Notes: generated by a model from the sequence alone, not told the origin. Positions 10,361-20,862 are shown, counted from the first letter of the stretch. The stretch: DNA of 50,335 bases from Candidatus Woesearchaeota archaeon (GCA_016179945.1 JACPCE010000016.1:938-51272); one strand, 5' to 3'. Numbers and translations: made by a program.

Positions 10361-10702
10361 AATGATGATGTTATTAAGAAAGAAATAACTAAAGAGCAAA
10401 ATAAAAAATTAAAGAATTCACTTTTTCAACCCTTTAGTTCTGGAAGATGAGGATAAAGAAAAGAAAAAGGAGTTTCTGTATCTTCACGTTGTCCTGAAAA
10501 TATAAAAGAAGGATATGAATTCAATTATTCTTTTCCAAATAATACAAGGCAAATTATAATAATATTAAACAGAAACGAAGAAGAAAAATATCAAATTGAA
10601 ATATATAAAAATTTAATAGAACTGTTGCCTGAAATTTCAAATGCAGAATTTAAATCATTAATTAAAGCAACAGTATGGAATGTAACAAACATAAAAATTT
10701 AA
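10361..10702 (+). pseudogene. Degraded or frameshifted small ORF
   Basis: Open coding-like frame KEITKEQNKKLKNSLFQPFSSGR, then TGA GGA TAA, then same-frame KEKGVSVSSRCPENIKEGYEFNYSFPNNTRQIIIILNRNEEEKYQIEIYKNLIELLPEISNAEFKSLIKATVWNVTNIKI*; the downstream part has no ATG start. Confidence 0.45.
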
Positions 10703-10756
10703 TTTAATTCTAATAAACAACTAGCTTTATAAATATTTATAATTTCTTTATTAAAG

Positions 10757-12653
10757 ATGGATAAACCAAATAGTTCAAAATCTAAAAAAGTTTTAAAACT
10801 AAAAGAACAAGCAATAAATTCCAGTAAAAAGTTAAAAGAAACCAAATCAATCACTTATAAAACAACTGCAGAGATCATAATATCAAAAAACATTTCTGAA
10901 CAAATAATAGGACAAGATGAAGGTTTACAAATAATCAAAAAGGCATCAAAACAAAGAAGAAATATATTATTAATAGGAGAACCAGGAACGGGCAAATCTC
11001 TTTTAGGTCAAGCCCTAGCAGAACAATTACCAACAACAAAATTAGTTGATATTCTCACATTCCCAAATGATCAAGATGAAAATAATCCTTTAGTAAGAAT
11101 TTTACCAAAAGGCAAAGGAAAAGAATTAATCACAAAATTAAAAATTCAATCAATGTCTTCTTCAAGAAATTTAAATATTTTATTATTTATTGTATTAATT
11201 ATTACTTTAATAACTCCTTGGTGGATAAGAAAAGAATATGGGGATATAATAGCAGCAGCATCAATTATAGGCTCTATGATCTTTTTAGTTGGTTTTATAA
11301 TTTTTATTAATTTAAACAAAAGATTGGGTGGTCAGAAATTTAAAGTTCCAAAATTACTAGTAAGTACTGTAGATTACAAAACAGCACCATTCATAGATGC
11401 AACCGGAATGCATGCAGGAGCATTACTTGGAGACTGCCTTCATGATCCCTTGCAGTCTGGAGGTCTAGGAACGCCAGCACACGAAAGGATTACAGCAGGA
11501 GCAATTCACAAAGCAAATGGGGGGGTTTTATTTATAGATGAAATAGCTTTGTTAGATCCCCACACCCAACAAGAATTACTAACTTCACTTCAAGAAAAAA
11601 AATACAAAATAACAGGACAATCAGAACGTTCAAGTGGAGCAATGGTTGCAACAGAACCAGTTCCAGCAGATTTTATTTTAGCAGCAGCAGGAAATTTAGA
11701 AACAATTGAAAAAATGCACCCAGCATTAAGATCTAGAATTAGAGGTTATGGTTATGAAGTTTACATGAATGAAACAATGACAGACAAGCAAGACAATAGA
11801 AATAAAATTGTTCAATTTGTAGCTCAAGAAGTTGTAAAAGACAAAAGAATTCCACACTTTACAAAAGAAGCAGTTGAAGAAATTATACAAGAAGCCAGAA
11901 AAATGGCAGGCATGGCTGATAAATTAACAGTAAGATTAAGAGAGCTCGGTGGTTTAGTAAGAGCTGCAGGAGACCTAGCTTTAGAATTAAATTCAAAATT
12001 TGTAGAAAGAGAACATGTAATAAAAGCAAAACAATATGCTAGACCCTTAGAGCAACAATTAGCAGATAAATATATAGAAAATAGAAAAAAATATGAATTA
12101 ATTCTTACAGAAGGAAATAAAATAGGAAGAGTAAATGGGTTAGCTGTAATGGGTAGCGGGGGAAGAATTTGTAGCTACAGGACAACTAGGAGAAATAGCA
12201 AAAGAAGCAGTAAAAAATGTTTCAGCAATAGTTCTAAAATATTTTGGAGAAGATATAAAAGAAAAGTATGATATTTTTGTTCAATTCTTATATACAGCAG
12301 GAACAGGTGTTGAAGGAGATTCAGCATCAATAGCAGTAGCAACAGTAATAGTTTCAGCATTAAAGAAAGTTCCAATAAGACAAGATACAGCAATGACTGG
12401 TTCATTATCAATTAGGGGAGAAGTACTTCCAATAGGGGGAGTAACAGCAAAAGTGGAAGCTGCAATAGAAACAGGCATAAAAAGAGTAATAGTCCCAAAA
12501 GACAATTACGAAGACATTATATTATCAAAAGAACAAAAAGAAAAGATAAAAATAATTCCAGTTTCAACATTCACAGAAGTTCTAAAAAATGTCTTAGTCT
12601 GGGAAGGAAAGAATAAAGCAATATTGAACAAATTATTAAAAAATAAAAATTAA
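10757..12653 (+). pseudogene. lonB: Archaeal LonB-type membrane-anchored ATP-dependent protease, interrupted by internal deletion plus frameshift
   Basis: [19 protein letters not shown] (Walker A), two TM segments, [29 protein letters not shown]; after [13 protein letters not shown] the frame changes near 12151-12162 to [62 protein letters not shown]...[19 protein letters not shown]...IVPKDN. Confidence 0.85.
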
Positions 12654-13243
12654 GTATTTTTATTAGTAGGACACTCACGCAACAACTTATCAGCTATAAA
12701 GTAGAATTGATTTGAGTTCAAATTAATACCAACAGCTTTTAATCTTTTCATTAAATAAACTCCTTCATATTTGTTTTCTATTTTTTTAATTCTAAATAAT
12801 TCTTCTAAATTCAAAGAACACAAATAACCACCCACATCATTAAGCTTGATTACTACATCATTTTTTCCATCATGAATAATTAGTCTATTCAAATCAACAA
12901 ATATATTTTCTTTCTTGTAAACATCCCCAATTTTTCTAAAACCACGACAAAAAAGTTCATAACCAACAAAACCCCTATATATTGAGTCAATATTATTTTT
13001 ATTAACAAAGTCTTCAAAATCTCTAAAAAATTCTTCACTCCCAACCCCTTCCTTCTTATCCCTAAATCTGTATACCCTACCAAGAAATTTATTGTATTTA
13101 TGTACAGAATTATTAAATTGCTTAAATCTTCTTATCCCTTCAACATTAACTATCTTTCTTCTTTTCCATATTCCATTAACTAAATGAGCATATTCGTAGA
13201 TCTTACCACTTCTCTTTTTAACCTTCTTAACGCGTATAAACAT
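12650..13243 (-). CDS. Hypothetical protein; N-terminus faintly reminiscent of IS1634-like transposase N-termini
   Basis: [36 protein letters not shown]; no catalytic motif recognised. Confidence 0.4.
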   Translation of the reverse strand: MFIRVKKVKKRSGKIYEYAHLVNGIWKRRKIVNVEGIRRFKQFNNSVHKYNKFLGRVYRFRDKKEGVGSEEFFRDFEDFVNKNNIDSIYRGFVGYELFCRGFRKIGDVYKKENIFVDLNRLIIHDGKNDVVIKLNDVGGYLCSLNLEELFRIKKIENKYEGVYLMKRLKAVGINLNSNQFYFIADKLLRECPTNKNT

Positions 13244-13377
13244 ATTATAAAAGTTGGGCACAAGTTAATATATTATCATTTCTTTTCATTAAAACGTAAT
13301 AACATAATGTAAGAAAGAATAAGGAAACGAGTGAAAAATCAAAAAAGTTTATTACCTAGTTATATTTTGAAAATTAA

Positions 13378-15018
13378 ATGGAATTAAAAGAACAACTTCT
13401 GAAGTATCTTTCTAAACAAATAAAAGAACCAGTTACAATAGAAAGGCCCCCAAACCCACAATTTGGAGATTTTGCTCTACCTTGTTTTAAATTATCTAAA
13501 AAACCCCACGAGTTACAATCCTTCCTAAAACTACCTAACTTTATAGAAAAAACAGAAATTAAAGGGATTTACTTAAACTTTTTTGTGAACAAAGACTACT
13601 TTTCTAAAGTGGTTCTACAATCAATTTTGAAAGGAAATTTCTTAAATATAAAAAAAGAAAAGAAAAAGGTTGTTATAGAATATCCCTCACCAAATACAAA
13701 CAAACCACTACATTTGGGGCATATAAGGAATATAGTTTATGGTCAATCTATTGTTAACTTACTAAAATTAAAAGGAAACCAACCAATACAAGTAAATCTG
13801 CTAAACGATAGGGGTGTTCACATCTGTAAGTCAATGTTGGCATATAGGAAATTTGGGAATAACACAAAACCAAATAAGAAATCAGATCATTTTGTAGGTG
13901 ATTTTTATGTATTATTTCAAAACAAGGCAAAAGAAAACCCAAGCCTAGAAGAAGAAGCATTAGAAATGTTAAATCAATGGGAAGCAGGAGATAAAAAAGT
14001 CTTAGAATTGTGGGAAAAACTGAATTCTTGGGCTATCAAGGGGTTTAATGAGACTTTCAAAGAATTTAATTTAAAACACAATAAAACCTACAAAGAGTCA
14101 AAAGTTTACAAAAAAGGAGCACAAATTGTCAAAAAAGCATTTGAAATGAAAAAGTTTGTTAAAGATGAAAGTGGGGCAATTATAGCAGAATTAGAACAAT
14201 ATGGTTTGCCCAATAAAATAATGTTAAGAAAAGACGGAACATCTATTTATATTACACAAGATCTTGCACTAGCAGAACAAAAATATAAAGACTTCAAAAT
14301 GAGATTATCAATTATTTTATCTGCTACAGAGCAGAATTTACATTTTAAACAATTATTCAAAATTTTAGAATTATTAGGTTACAAGTTTAATAACGAACAT
14401 TTGAGTTATGGTATGGTCTTATTACCAGAAGGTAGAATGAAATCAAGAGAAGGTAAGGTGGTGGATGCAGACGATCTAATTCACGAGTTACAGTCAATGG
14501 TGGAAGGAGAAATAAGAAAAAGATATGATAATCTTTCAAAGCAAGAAATAACAAAAAGAGCCAAAACAATTGCAATGGCTGCAATAAGATATTATATCCT
14601 GAGAGTTGATCCAAACAAAGACATAGTATATAATCCAGAAGAGTCTATTTCTTTTGAAGGAGAAACAGGACCATACCTTCTTTATACTCATGCTAGAATA
14701 AAATCAATACTTAGAAAAGCAAAAACATTCAAAATAAATAACACAAGGCTTAAAAATTCACAAGAACAAAATATAATAACAACACTTTCAAATTATAATA
14801 ATTGTGTTGGAGAATCTATAAAAAATAAAAGACCATCAACACTTGCTAATTTTTTATTTAAATTGGCTCAAGAATACAACGAATTTTATCATACTTTTCC
14901 AATATTAAAGGCAAGCAAGAACGAAAGAGAATCAAGACTTTCTTTATCAAAAGCTGTTTCAATTGTTCTGAAAAATGGCCTTGATTTATTAAATATTGAC
15001 ACTTTAGAAGAAATGTGA
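13378..15018 (+). CDS. argS: Arginyl-tRNA synthetase
   Basis: EYPSPNTNKPLHLGHIRNIVYGQSI (HIGH class), LLNDRGVHICKSMLAY, TQDLALAEQKY, MKSREGKVVDADDLI, DALR-type anticodon-binding C-terminus. Confidence 0.96.
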   Translation: MELKEQLLKYLSKQIKEPVTIERPPNPQFGDFALPCFKLSKKPHELQSFLKLPNFIEKTEIKGIYLNFFVNKDYFSKVVLQSILKGNFLNIKKEKKKVVIEYPSPNTNKPLHLGHIRNIVYGQSIVNLLKLKGNQPIQVNLLNDRGVHICKSMLAYRKFGNNTKPNKKSDHFVGDFYVLFQNKAKENPSLEEEALEMLNQWEAGDKKVLELWEKLNSWAIKGFNETFKEFNLKHNKTYKESKVYKKGAQIVKKAFEMKKFVKDESGAIIAELEQYGLPNKIMLRKDGTSIYITQDLALAEQKYKDFKMRLSIILSATEQNLHFKQLFKILELLGYKFNNEHLSYGMVLLPEGRMKSREGKVVDADDLIHELQSMVEGEIRKRYDNLSKQEITKRAKTIAMAAIRYYILRVDPNKDIVYNPEESISFEGETGPYLLYTHARIKSILRKAKTFKINNTRLKNSQEQNIITTLSNYNNCVGESIKNKRPSTLANFLFKLAQEYNEFYHTFPILKASKNERESRLSLSKAVSIVLKNGLDLLNIDTLEEM

Positions 15019-15062
15019 TTTAGAAAACAAATCTTTATAAATTCAGAATTTTTCACACAAAT

Positions 15063-15473
15063 ATGCCAATCGTAGGTTTTAATTTTGATAAAATAAGTGT
15101 AGAAAAAAAGTCTAGTTTGTCAAAAGAAGATAAGATTCAAAATAACGTTAATGTAAGAGATATAAAAGAATCAAAATTAAAAATAGATAAGAATGAAGTA
15201 AAATCCTTAAAGATTGAATTTGATTTTTCAGTAGATTATTCAAAAGCAGGAAACTTACAACTTTTAGGTAATTTAATATATCTAGAAAATGAGCCAAAAA
15301 TAAGCGAATTGTTGAATATGTGGGATAAAGATAAAAAAATGCAGACAGAATTTGGTGCACAAATCTATAATTTTATAATAAATAGGTGTAGTATAAAAGC
15401 ACTCCAATTAGAAGAAGACGTTGGTCTTCCATTGCATATAATTCTTCCCAAAGTAAAACCAAAGAACAAATGA
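15063..15473 (+). CDS. Conserved archaeal hypothetical protein
   Basis: 136 aa ORF with a TATA-like upstream region; MPIVGFNFDKISVEKK... no domain recognised. Confidence 0.6.
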   Translation: MPIVGFNFDKISVEKKSSLSKEDKIQNNVNVRDIKESKLKIDKNEVKSLKIEFDFSVDYSKAGNLQLLGNLIYLENEPKISELLNMWDKDKKMQTEFGAQIYNFIINRCSIKALQLEEDVGLPLHIILPKVKPKNK

Positions 15474-15557
15474 TAAAGCATATTTAATCAATTAATTATA
15501 CAAAAACATATAAAAAACACCACTAATCTTTTTATACTAAAAAGGTAATGTTATTCT

Positions 15558-16283
<726 letters not shown>

Positions 16284-16490
16284 CTCTCACTATTTGCAAG
16301 AAATTGAAATATACAAGTTCTCACCCTTGTTTTATATAAAAATGTTATAATATACCTCTTTTTATAAAAATTACTATATCTCTCAATTCAATCTTAATAT
16401 ATAATTTTTATAAATATTTATGTTAATTTTCACCCAACGTTCCATATCAATACAAAATTTATCAAATTTATGTTAAAAATTGAAAATCAT

Positions 16491-16637
16491 TGTTCACCGA
16501 CAGTTCACCGAACTGTTCGGTGACGTCACCTAAGTTTACCGAACAAACCGAATAAATAGCCTAAAATACACCATTAAGCCTTAATAAAGAGGTCAAAAAA
16601 TTTGACTGTTCGGTAAGTTCAGTGAACTGTTCGGTAA
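16491..16637. promoter_or_regulatory. Operator-like cluster of TTCGGTGAAC/GTTCACCGAA palindromes upstream of a winged-helix gene
   Basis: TCACCGAAC-T-GTTCGGTGA (16505-16523); ACTGTTCGGTAA repeated at 16605 and 16626 (21 bp spacing) with GTTCAGTGAAC between. Confidence 0.6.
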
Positions 16638-16687
16638 AATAAAATTAGCAGAAAAGTATAAAAACAACAATCAATCTAAAATATTAA

Positions 16688-17311
16688 ATGGGTTTATTTA
16701 GTTTTTTTAAAAAAAAGAAAAGTGATAAAGAAGAACACACGGCCAAAATAAATGAAGCCCTAAAAAACTCTTTCTCAAATGTTAAAAAAGACATTTTACA
16801 CATTCATAAAGGAATATCAGATCATAAAGACAATACCCACAAAAGATTTGAATCTATAGAAAAAAGATTAGAAAAAATAGAGATAAATTTAAATATTTTA
16901 CAACAAACACAGAGACCACAAAAATTTATAGAAAAAACTCCAAAACAAATTGAAGCAGAAGAAGAAACAGAAGAATTACCAGAAGAGGAAGACATATTAT
17001 TAAACCAATTAAGAGGAATCCCCAAAGCAGAACTAAAACTATTCAAGACATTATACGAACTTCAACAAAGCTTAAACCTAAAACATATTTCTTATAAATC
17101 CTTGGCTAGTTATCTTTATCCAGGAAAGGACTATAATTCTATAAGGTCTACAATTACACAATTTGTCCTAAGATTATACACAGAAGGGTTAATAGAAAAG
17201 CAAAGAATAGGCAAAGAAAATTTCATTAAATTAACACCACATGGTCAAAAAGTCATAAAAAGTGCAAAAACAAAGAGAATGATAAAAGAAATAGAAATGT
17301 CTCAAAATTAA
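16688..17311 (+). CDS. Coiled-coil winged-helix protein, related to the 15558..16283 product
   Basis: SIEKRLEKIEINLNILQQ coiled coil, then PKAELKLFKTLYELQQSLNLKHISYKSLASYLYPGKDYNSIRSTITQFVLRLYTEGLIEKQRIGKENFIKLTPHGQKVI (wHTH). Confidence 0.7.
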   Translation: MGLFSFFKKKKSDKEEHTAKINEALKNSFSNVKKDILHIHKGISDHKDNTHKRFESIEKRLEKIEINLNILQQTQRPQKFIEKTPKQIEAEEETEELPEEEDILLNQLRGIPKAELKLFKTLYELQQSLNLKHISYKSLASYLYPGKDYNSIRSTITQFVLRLYTEGLIEKQRIGKENFIKLTPHGQKVIKSAKTKRMIKEIEMSQN

Positions 17312-17347
17312 CAAAATATATTAATTAGATTTACTTTTAATGTATTT

Positions 17348-17851
17348 ATGAAAAAAGTCTTTTCTATCTTAATTTTAATTATTTTTTTATTATCGATATC
17401 TTTTGTCTATGCACAAGATGGTGTAATTTTAACAAAGTGTATAGATACAGATGGAGACAATACAACCTCTAGCGGTACAACTACATGGGAGTACAACTCC
17501 CCTTTAGGTAGTGGTGGTGGAACTGAAGAAGACATTTGTAGTACAATTCATTATACAAATATTTTATTAAATATGGGTGAGAAATTTAAATGGGGTGAAT
17601 TTGTATTAGTAGAAACAGTATGCCCAAAAATAGGAATAACTGCAGTTGAACCAGCAGATTTACCAATAAAAAAATTCTACAAATGCGAGTGTGAAAATAA
17701 TGGTAAAGTATGTAAAGGAAATGCAGTAGAAATTTCATCACAAAGAGTTAAAGATGCTGAAAAAGCCTGGGAAAATGATGTACAAATAAATAAATTTAGT
17801 TTAAACACATTTTTATTAAAGTTTTTAAGATTCTTCGGTTTATGGGGTTAA
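17348..17851 (+). CDS. Cys-containing secreted/membrane hypothetical protein
   Basis: Signal-like MKKVFSILILIIFLLSISFVYAQ, several Cys (KCECENNGKVCKG), hydrophobic C-terminus LLKFLRFFGLWG. Confidence 0.6.
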   Translation: MKKVFSILILIIFLLSISFVYAQDGVILTKCIDTDGDNTTSSGTTTWEYNSPLGSGGGTEEDICSTIHYTNILLNMGEKFKWGEFVLVETVCPKIGITAVEPADLPIKKFYKCECENNGKVCKGNAVEISSQRVKDAEKAWENDVQINKFSLNTFLLKFLRFFGLWG

Positions 17852-17993
17852 ATAATTTAATCAAAAATCAATTTATTTTCTCATAAATTTTAGTAATTAC
17901 GTGGAAAGTATCTTAGATGAAGTTATTCGCTTTTTATGAAGAAGACCCACCATATAGCACAAATTATAATTATTAGGGTTGCATCTAAAAACA

Positions 17994-18431
17994 TTATAAA
18001 CTCTTGAAAAAAAATAAGTTCAATAAATAAAGTAGTGCGAAGATTATCCAAAAACTCAAATATAACCCCTTCTGGGGTTTATCATTCTCATATTGTCGGT
18101 GTTGTTGCATGAAATCTAAACCGTAATTAGCAACAATGATTTTTTCTATTTCTATTGCCCTAGTATACTTATTATTTATTTTCTTATTGAAACTAATTGA
18201 AAAATACATAGCAAAAAGACATAAAGAAACGCCAAATAAACTAAACATCCAATATTGAATAGGATTTGATATTTCTTTTTTTATTAAAAGAACAAAAAGC
18301 CCACCAGTCAAAGTAATAAATAACAATGCAACATTCCAATTTAATTGATCGTGGTGTTCAGCAGAATCCTGAACTTTATTGTACTCTGTTAGTAAGATCT
18401 CTAATTTTTCCCTATCGCCTTTAATATCCAT
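17994..18431 (-). CDS. Small multi-TM membrane protein
   Basis: LNWNVALLFITLTGGLFVLLIKK, WMFSLFGVSLCLFAMYFSI and GLYLSFWIIFALLYLLNLFF are hydrophobic segments separated by a helical cytosolic-like stretch. Confidence 0.6.
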   Translation of the reverse strand: MDIKGDREKLEILLTEYNKVQDSAEHHDQLNWNVALLFITLTGGLFVLLIKKEISNPIQYWMFSLFGVSLCLFAMYFSISFNKKINNKYTRAIEIEKIIVANYGLDFMQQHRQYENDKPQKGLYLSFWIIFALLYLLNLFFFKSL

Positions 18432-18575
18432 AGAAAATAAAGTCTAATTTAATATTTAAATAGTTTAAGTTTAGTAAAAACCCAACAAATTCACGTAACA
18501 CATGTTAACTGCATTTCTCTTCAACTAAAACAAGAGGAATATTTATATAATTTCCCGCCTATTTCATAAAAAACA

Positions 18576-18827
18576 ATGACTAAAAAAAGAATAGCCACAG
18601 GTGTAGTACATAAAGTGCCTGCAGATTTAAAAAAAGCCCTTATTTCTAACAATACAACACTAGATGCCTGGAAGGATCTTACCCCACTATCAAGGAATGA
18701 GTGGATCTGTTGGATTACCTCAGTCAAGAAATCGAAAACAAGAAAATATCATATCGAGCGAGCACGTGTAGAACTTAGCAAAGGAAAGCGCCGGCCTTGT
18801 TGTTGGGCTGGTTGTCCTCATCGTTGA
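18576..18827 (+). CDS. YdeI/OmpD-associated-like small protein
   Basis: VPADLKKALISNNTTLDAWKDLTPLSRNEWICWITSVKKSKTRKYHIERARVELSKGKRRP. Confidence 0.7.
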   Translation: MTKKRIATGVVHKVPADLKKALISNNTTLDAWKDLTPLSRNEWICWITSVKKSKTRKYHIERARVELSKGKRRPCCWAGCPHR

Positions 18828-18958
18828 AAAATTAAAATAAGAAATAAAAACCTCAATTTTTAATCAAAATATTTAATCATCAAACAGTTCAGTAAATTTT
18901 GAAAGATTTCAGCAAAGTCTCACAAAAACTTATTAACCCGTACGTATTAAATTAATTA

Positions 18959-19411
18959 ATGAACCTAATTAAATGTAAAAAATGTGGTATAAATGCTCAA
19001 CATCATGGAAAAGGTCTATGTTTTAACTGTTATAGAAAATTCGCTTGGGTGAAAAAACTAGTTACTTGTAAACACTGTGGAAAAGAAAAGTTACATCAAG
19101 GCAAAGGTTATTGTCCAAATTGTTATAATAAGATTTTCAGGTATGATTCAATAAAAGAAGCTAATTATGTAAAGTATCACAAGATTCCAATAGAACTTTA
19201 CAAAGAAGTTACAAAAAAATGTATGGTCTGCGGGTTTAGTAAAATTATAGATCTTCATCATTTGGATCATAATAAAAAAAATAATGATAAATCTAATCTT
19301 ATAGGTTTATGTCCCAACCACCATAAGATGTTGCACGATTATAGATTTTCAGAAGAAGTGGTAAAAACCTTAGAAGCAAAAGGTTTCAAAGCAAAACTAA
19401 CAAAATTTTAA
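18959..19411 (+). CDS. Zinc-ribbon HNH endonuclease
   Basis: Two CxxCG...CxxCY ribbons plus CMVCGFSKIIDLHHLDHNKKNNDKSNLIGLCPNHHKMLH (HNH). Confidence 0.85.
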   Translation: MNLIKCKKCGINAQHHGKGLCFNCYRKFAWVKKLVTCKHCGKEKLHQGKGYCPNCYNKIFRYDSIKEANYVKYHKIPIELYKEVTKKCMVCGFSKIIDLHHLDHNKKNNDKSNLIGLCPNHHKMLHDYRFSEEVVKTLEAKGFKAKLTKF

Positions 19412-19551
19412 ACGTTCATATTATAAAATAAATAACGAACTACGCAGAGTATACCTTCTACGAACTTGCTTAACTTTGCTAAAACTACTCAATAAGGGGT
19501 ATAAAAACATTTCATGACGTTTATAGCCAAATAAACCCAAACTTACTAAAA

Positions 19552-19583
19552 TCTCAATTATTTAACCTAGGTAAATTGAGAGA
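19552..19583. terminator. Imperfect hairpin between convergent genes
   Basis: TCTCAATTATTTAACCTAGGTAAATTGAGA, outer arms TCTCAATT/AATTGAGA. Confidence 0.3.
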
Positions 19584-19598
19584 AATTAGTCTAAAAAT

Positions 19599-19934
19599 TC
19601 AATAAGAAATTAGTTCATTAATTTCAAAAATTAATTTTTTATAGTCCTCTTTGGATATTTTAGCAATTTTTCCAATAACAAGGTTTTTTACAATTGTTGA
19701 GACTTTCCAAAATTTAATTTTACTTTTTAAAGGCAAATTTCTTTCTTCAAAGTTCTCAAGTTTAATGCCTTCACTTTCAGGATTACTTGTTATTGCACAC
19801 CCAATATAATCATTTTTATAAATTCCAATTATTACAACAGGTCTCTTCTTAGAGTTCACAAGATCAGAAAAAGGGAAGTTAATTACAACAATATCCCCTT
19901 TAGAGTACTTCATCCCATCTTTCATCATATTCAT
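19599..19934 (-). CDS. MazF/PemK-family toxin
   Basis: YSKGDIVVINFPFSDLVNSKKRPVVIIG...AITSNPESEGIKL...SKIKFWKVSTIVKNLVIGKIAKIS. Confidence 0.85.
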   Translation of the reverse strand: MNMMKDGMKYSKGDIVVINFPFSDLVNSKKRPVVIIGIYKNDYIGCAITSNPESEGIKLENFEERNLPLKSKIKFWKVSTIVKNLVIGKIAKISKEDYKKLIFEINELISY

Positions 19935-20130
19935 TATCCCACGCCTCCTTTAAAGAAATTTCAGAAACCAACATAGAAATCAAACTTTCTTTTTCTTCAG
20001 AATCTAACTTTTCTAACTCTTCTATTCTTTTTTTGATTGATTTACGCACAAACTCACTCCACTTTATTTCAGAATAACTACGCATCTTCTCATAAATTTT
20101 ATCTTCTATTGATAGGGTTATATTCGTCAT
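19900..20130 (-). CDS. Antitoxin of the MazF-like toxin (ribbon-helix-helix/VapB-like)
   Basis: MTNITLSIEDKIYEKMRSYSEIKWSEFVRKSIKKRIEEL, overlapping and upstream of the toxin. Confidence 0.7.
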   Translation of the reverse strand: MTNITLSIEDKIYEKMRSYSEIKWSEFVRKSIKKRIEELEKLDSEEKESLISMLVSEISLKEAWDNEYDERWDEVL

Positions 20131-20184
20131 ATAATTAAGTGGCACCACTTATTTATAAAGTTTATTATAAAATTGTTGAAAGGT

Positions 20185-20568
20185 TTACAAGAAAACAATA
20201 TTATTCATATTTTTCAAATGCGGGTCGCCAGTAACTAACCTAGCATTTAATTTCTTCGAGATTGCATAAATTATCCCATCAATCAGTCCAAAATCTTTCT
20301 CAGTTTTTCGCATATTGTTTTTTATTCTAGCTCCATCAATACATAATTCTGAAGTTAAGTCTATTATTGTCGAGTTTGAAATTATAAAATTATATCTCTC
20401 ACCAAGTTCTTCTCCAATCCTAAAATAAGAATCTGCAAGTTCAGCTATGACTATGATTGGGGTTGCTACTTTTTTATTTTCTATAAGTTCTTTTACTTTT
20501 TCGCCCTTCTTAGAAGCTTGAAAATACTCTACCCAAGCAAAAGTATCTAAAACACAATCAAATTTCAT
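20185..20568 (-). CDS. PIN-domain toxin (VapC-like)
   Basis: CVLDTFAWVEYFQASKKGEKV...IIVIAELADSYFR...GLIDGIIYAISKKLNARLVTGDPHLKNM, with D/E/D/D PIN acidic residues. Confidence 0.88.
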   Translation of the reverse strand: MKFDCVLDTFAWVEYFQASKKGEKVKELIENKKVATPIIVIAELADSYFRIGEELGERYNFIISNSTIIDLTSELCIDGARIKNNMRKTEKDFGLIDGIIYAISKKLNARLVTGDPHLKNMNNIVFL

Positions 20569-20755
20569 GCGATTTCATCCTTTCAACAACCAATTTTTTC
20601 CCCTTATCTATACCGAATAAAGATGTTTTTGGAGCTTCTTTTGATTTAGAAAGAATAAATCTTATGGTTTGATCTATTGAAGATGCATTTTCCCTTATTT
20701 TTATGGTTTCAAGTATTTGTTTAGTTTCTTCTTCAACGTGTATTGTAGTTCCCAT
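20558..20755 (-). CDS. VapB-like antitoxin
   Basis: MGTTIHVEEETKQILETIKIRENASSIDQTIRFIL, overlapping the start of the PIN gene. Confidence 0.75.
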   Translation of the reverse strand: MGTTIHVEEETKQILETIKIRENASSIDQTIRFILSKSKEAPKTSLFGIDKGKKLVVERMKSHEI

Positions 20756-20862
20756 GATAATGATATATATCTCTATCTTTATAAATTTATCTATGATATC
20801 TTTGTAATTTTTTCAATTAATTCTAAGTAAAGCTTATAATAAAGTTCGTATAATATTTCTTC

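Noticed and set aside
12175-12505. Two minus-strand ORFs inside lon (12175..12411, 12281..12505)
   Set aside because: Low-complexity Leu-rich or antisense translations of the conserved Lon protease domain.
12650-13243. Insertion sequence / transposase
   Set aside because: Only the extreme N-terminus is reminiscent of IS1634-like proteins; no DDE motif or terminal inverted repeats seen.
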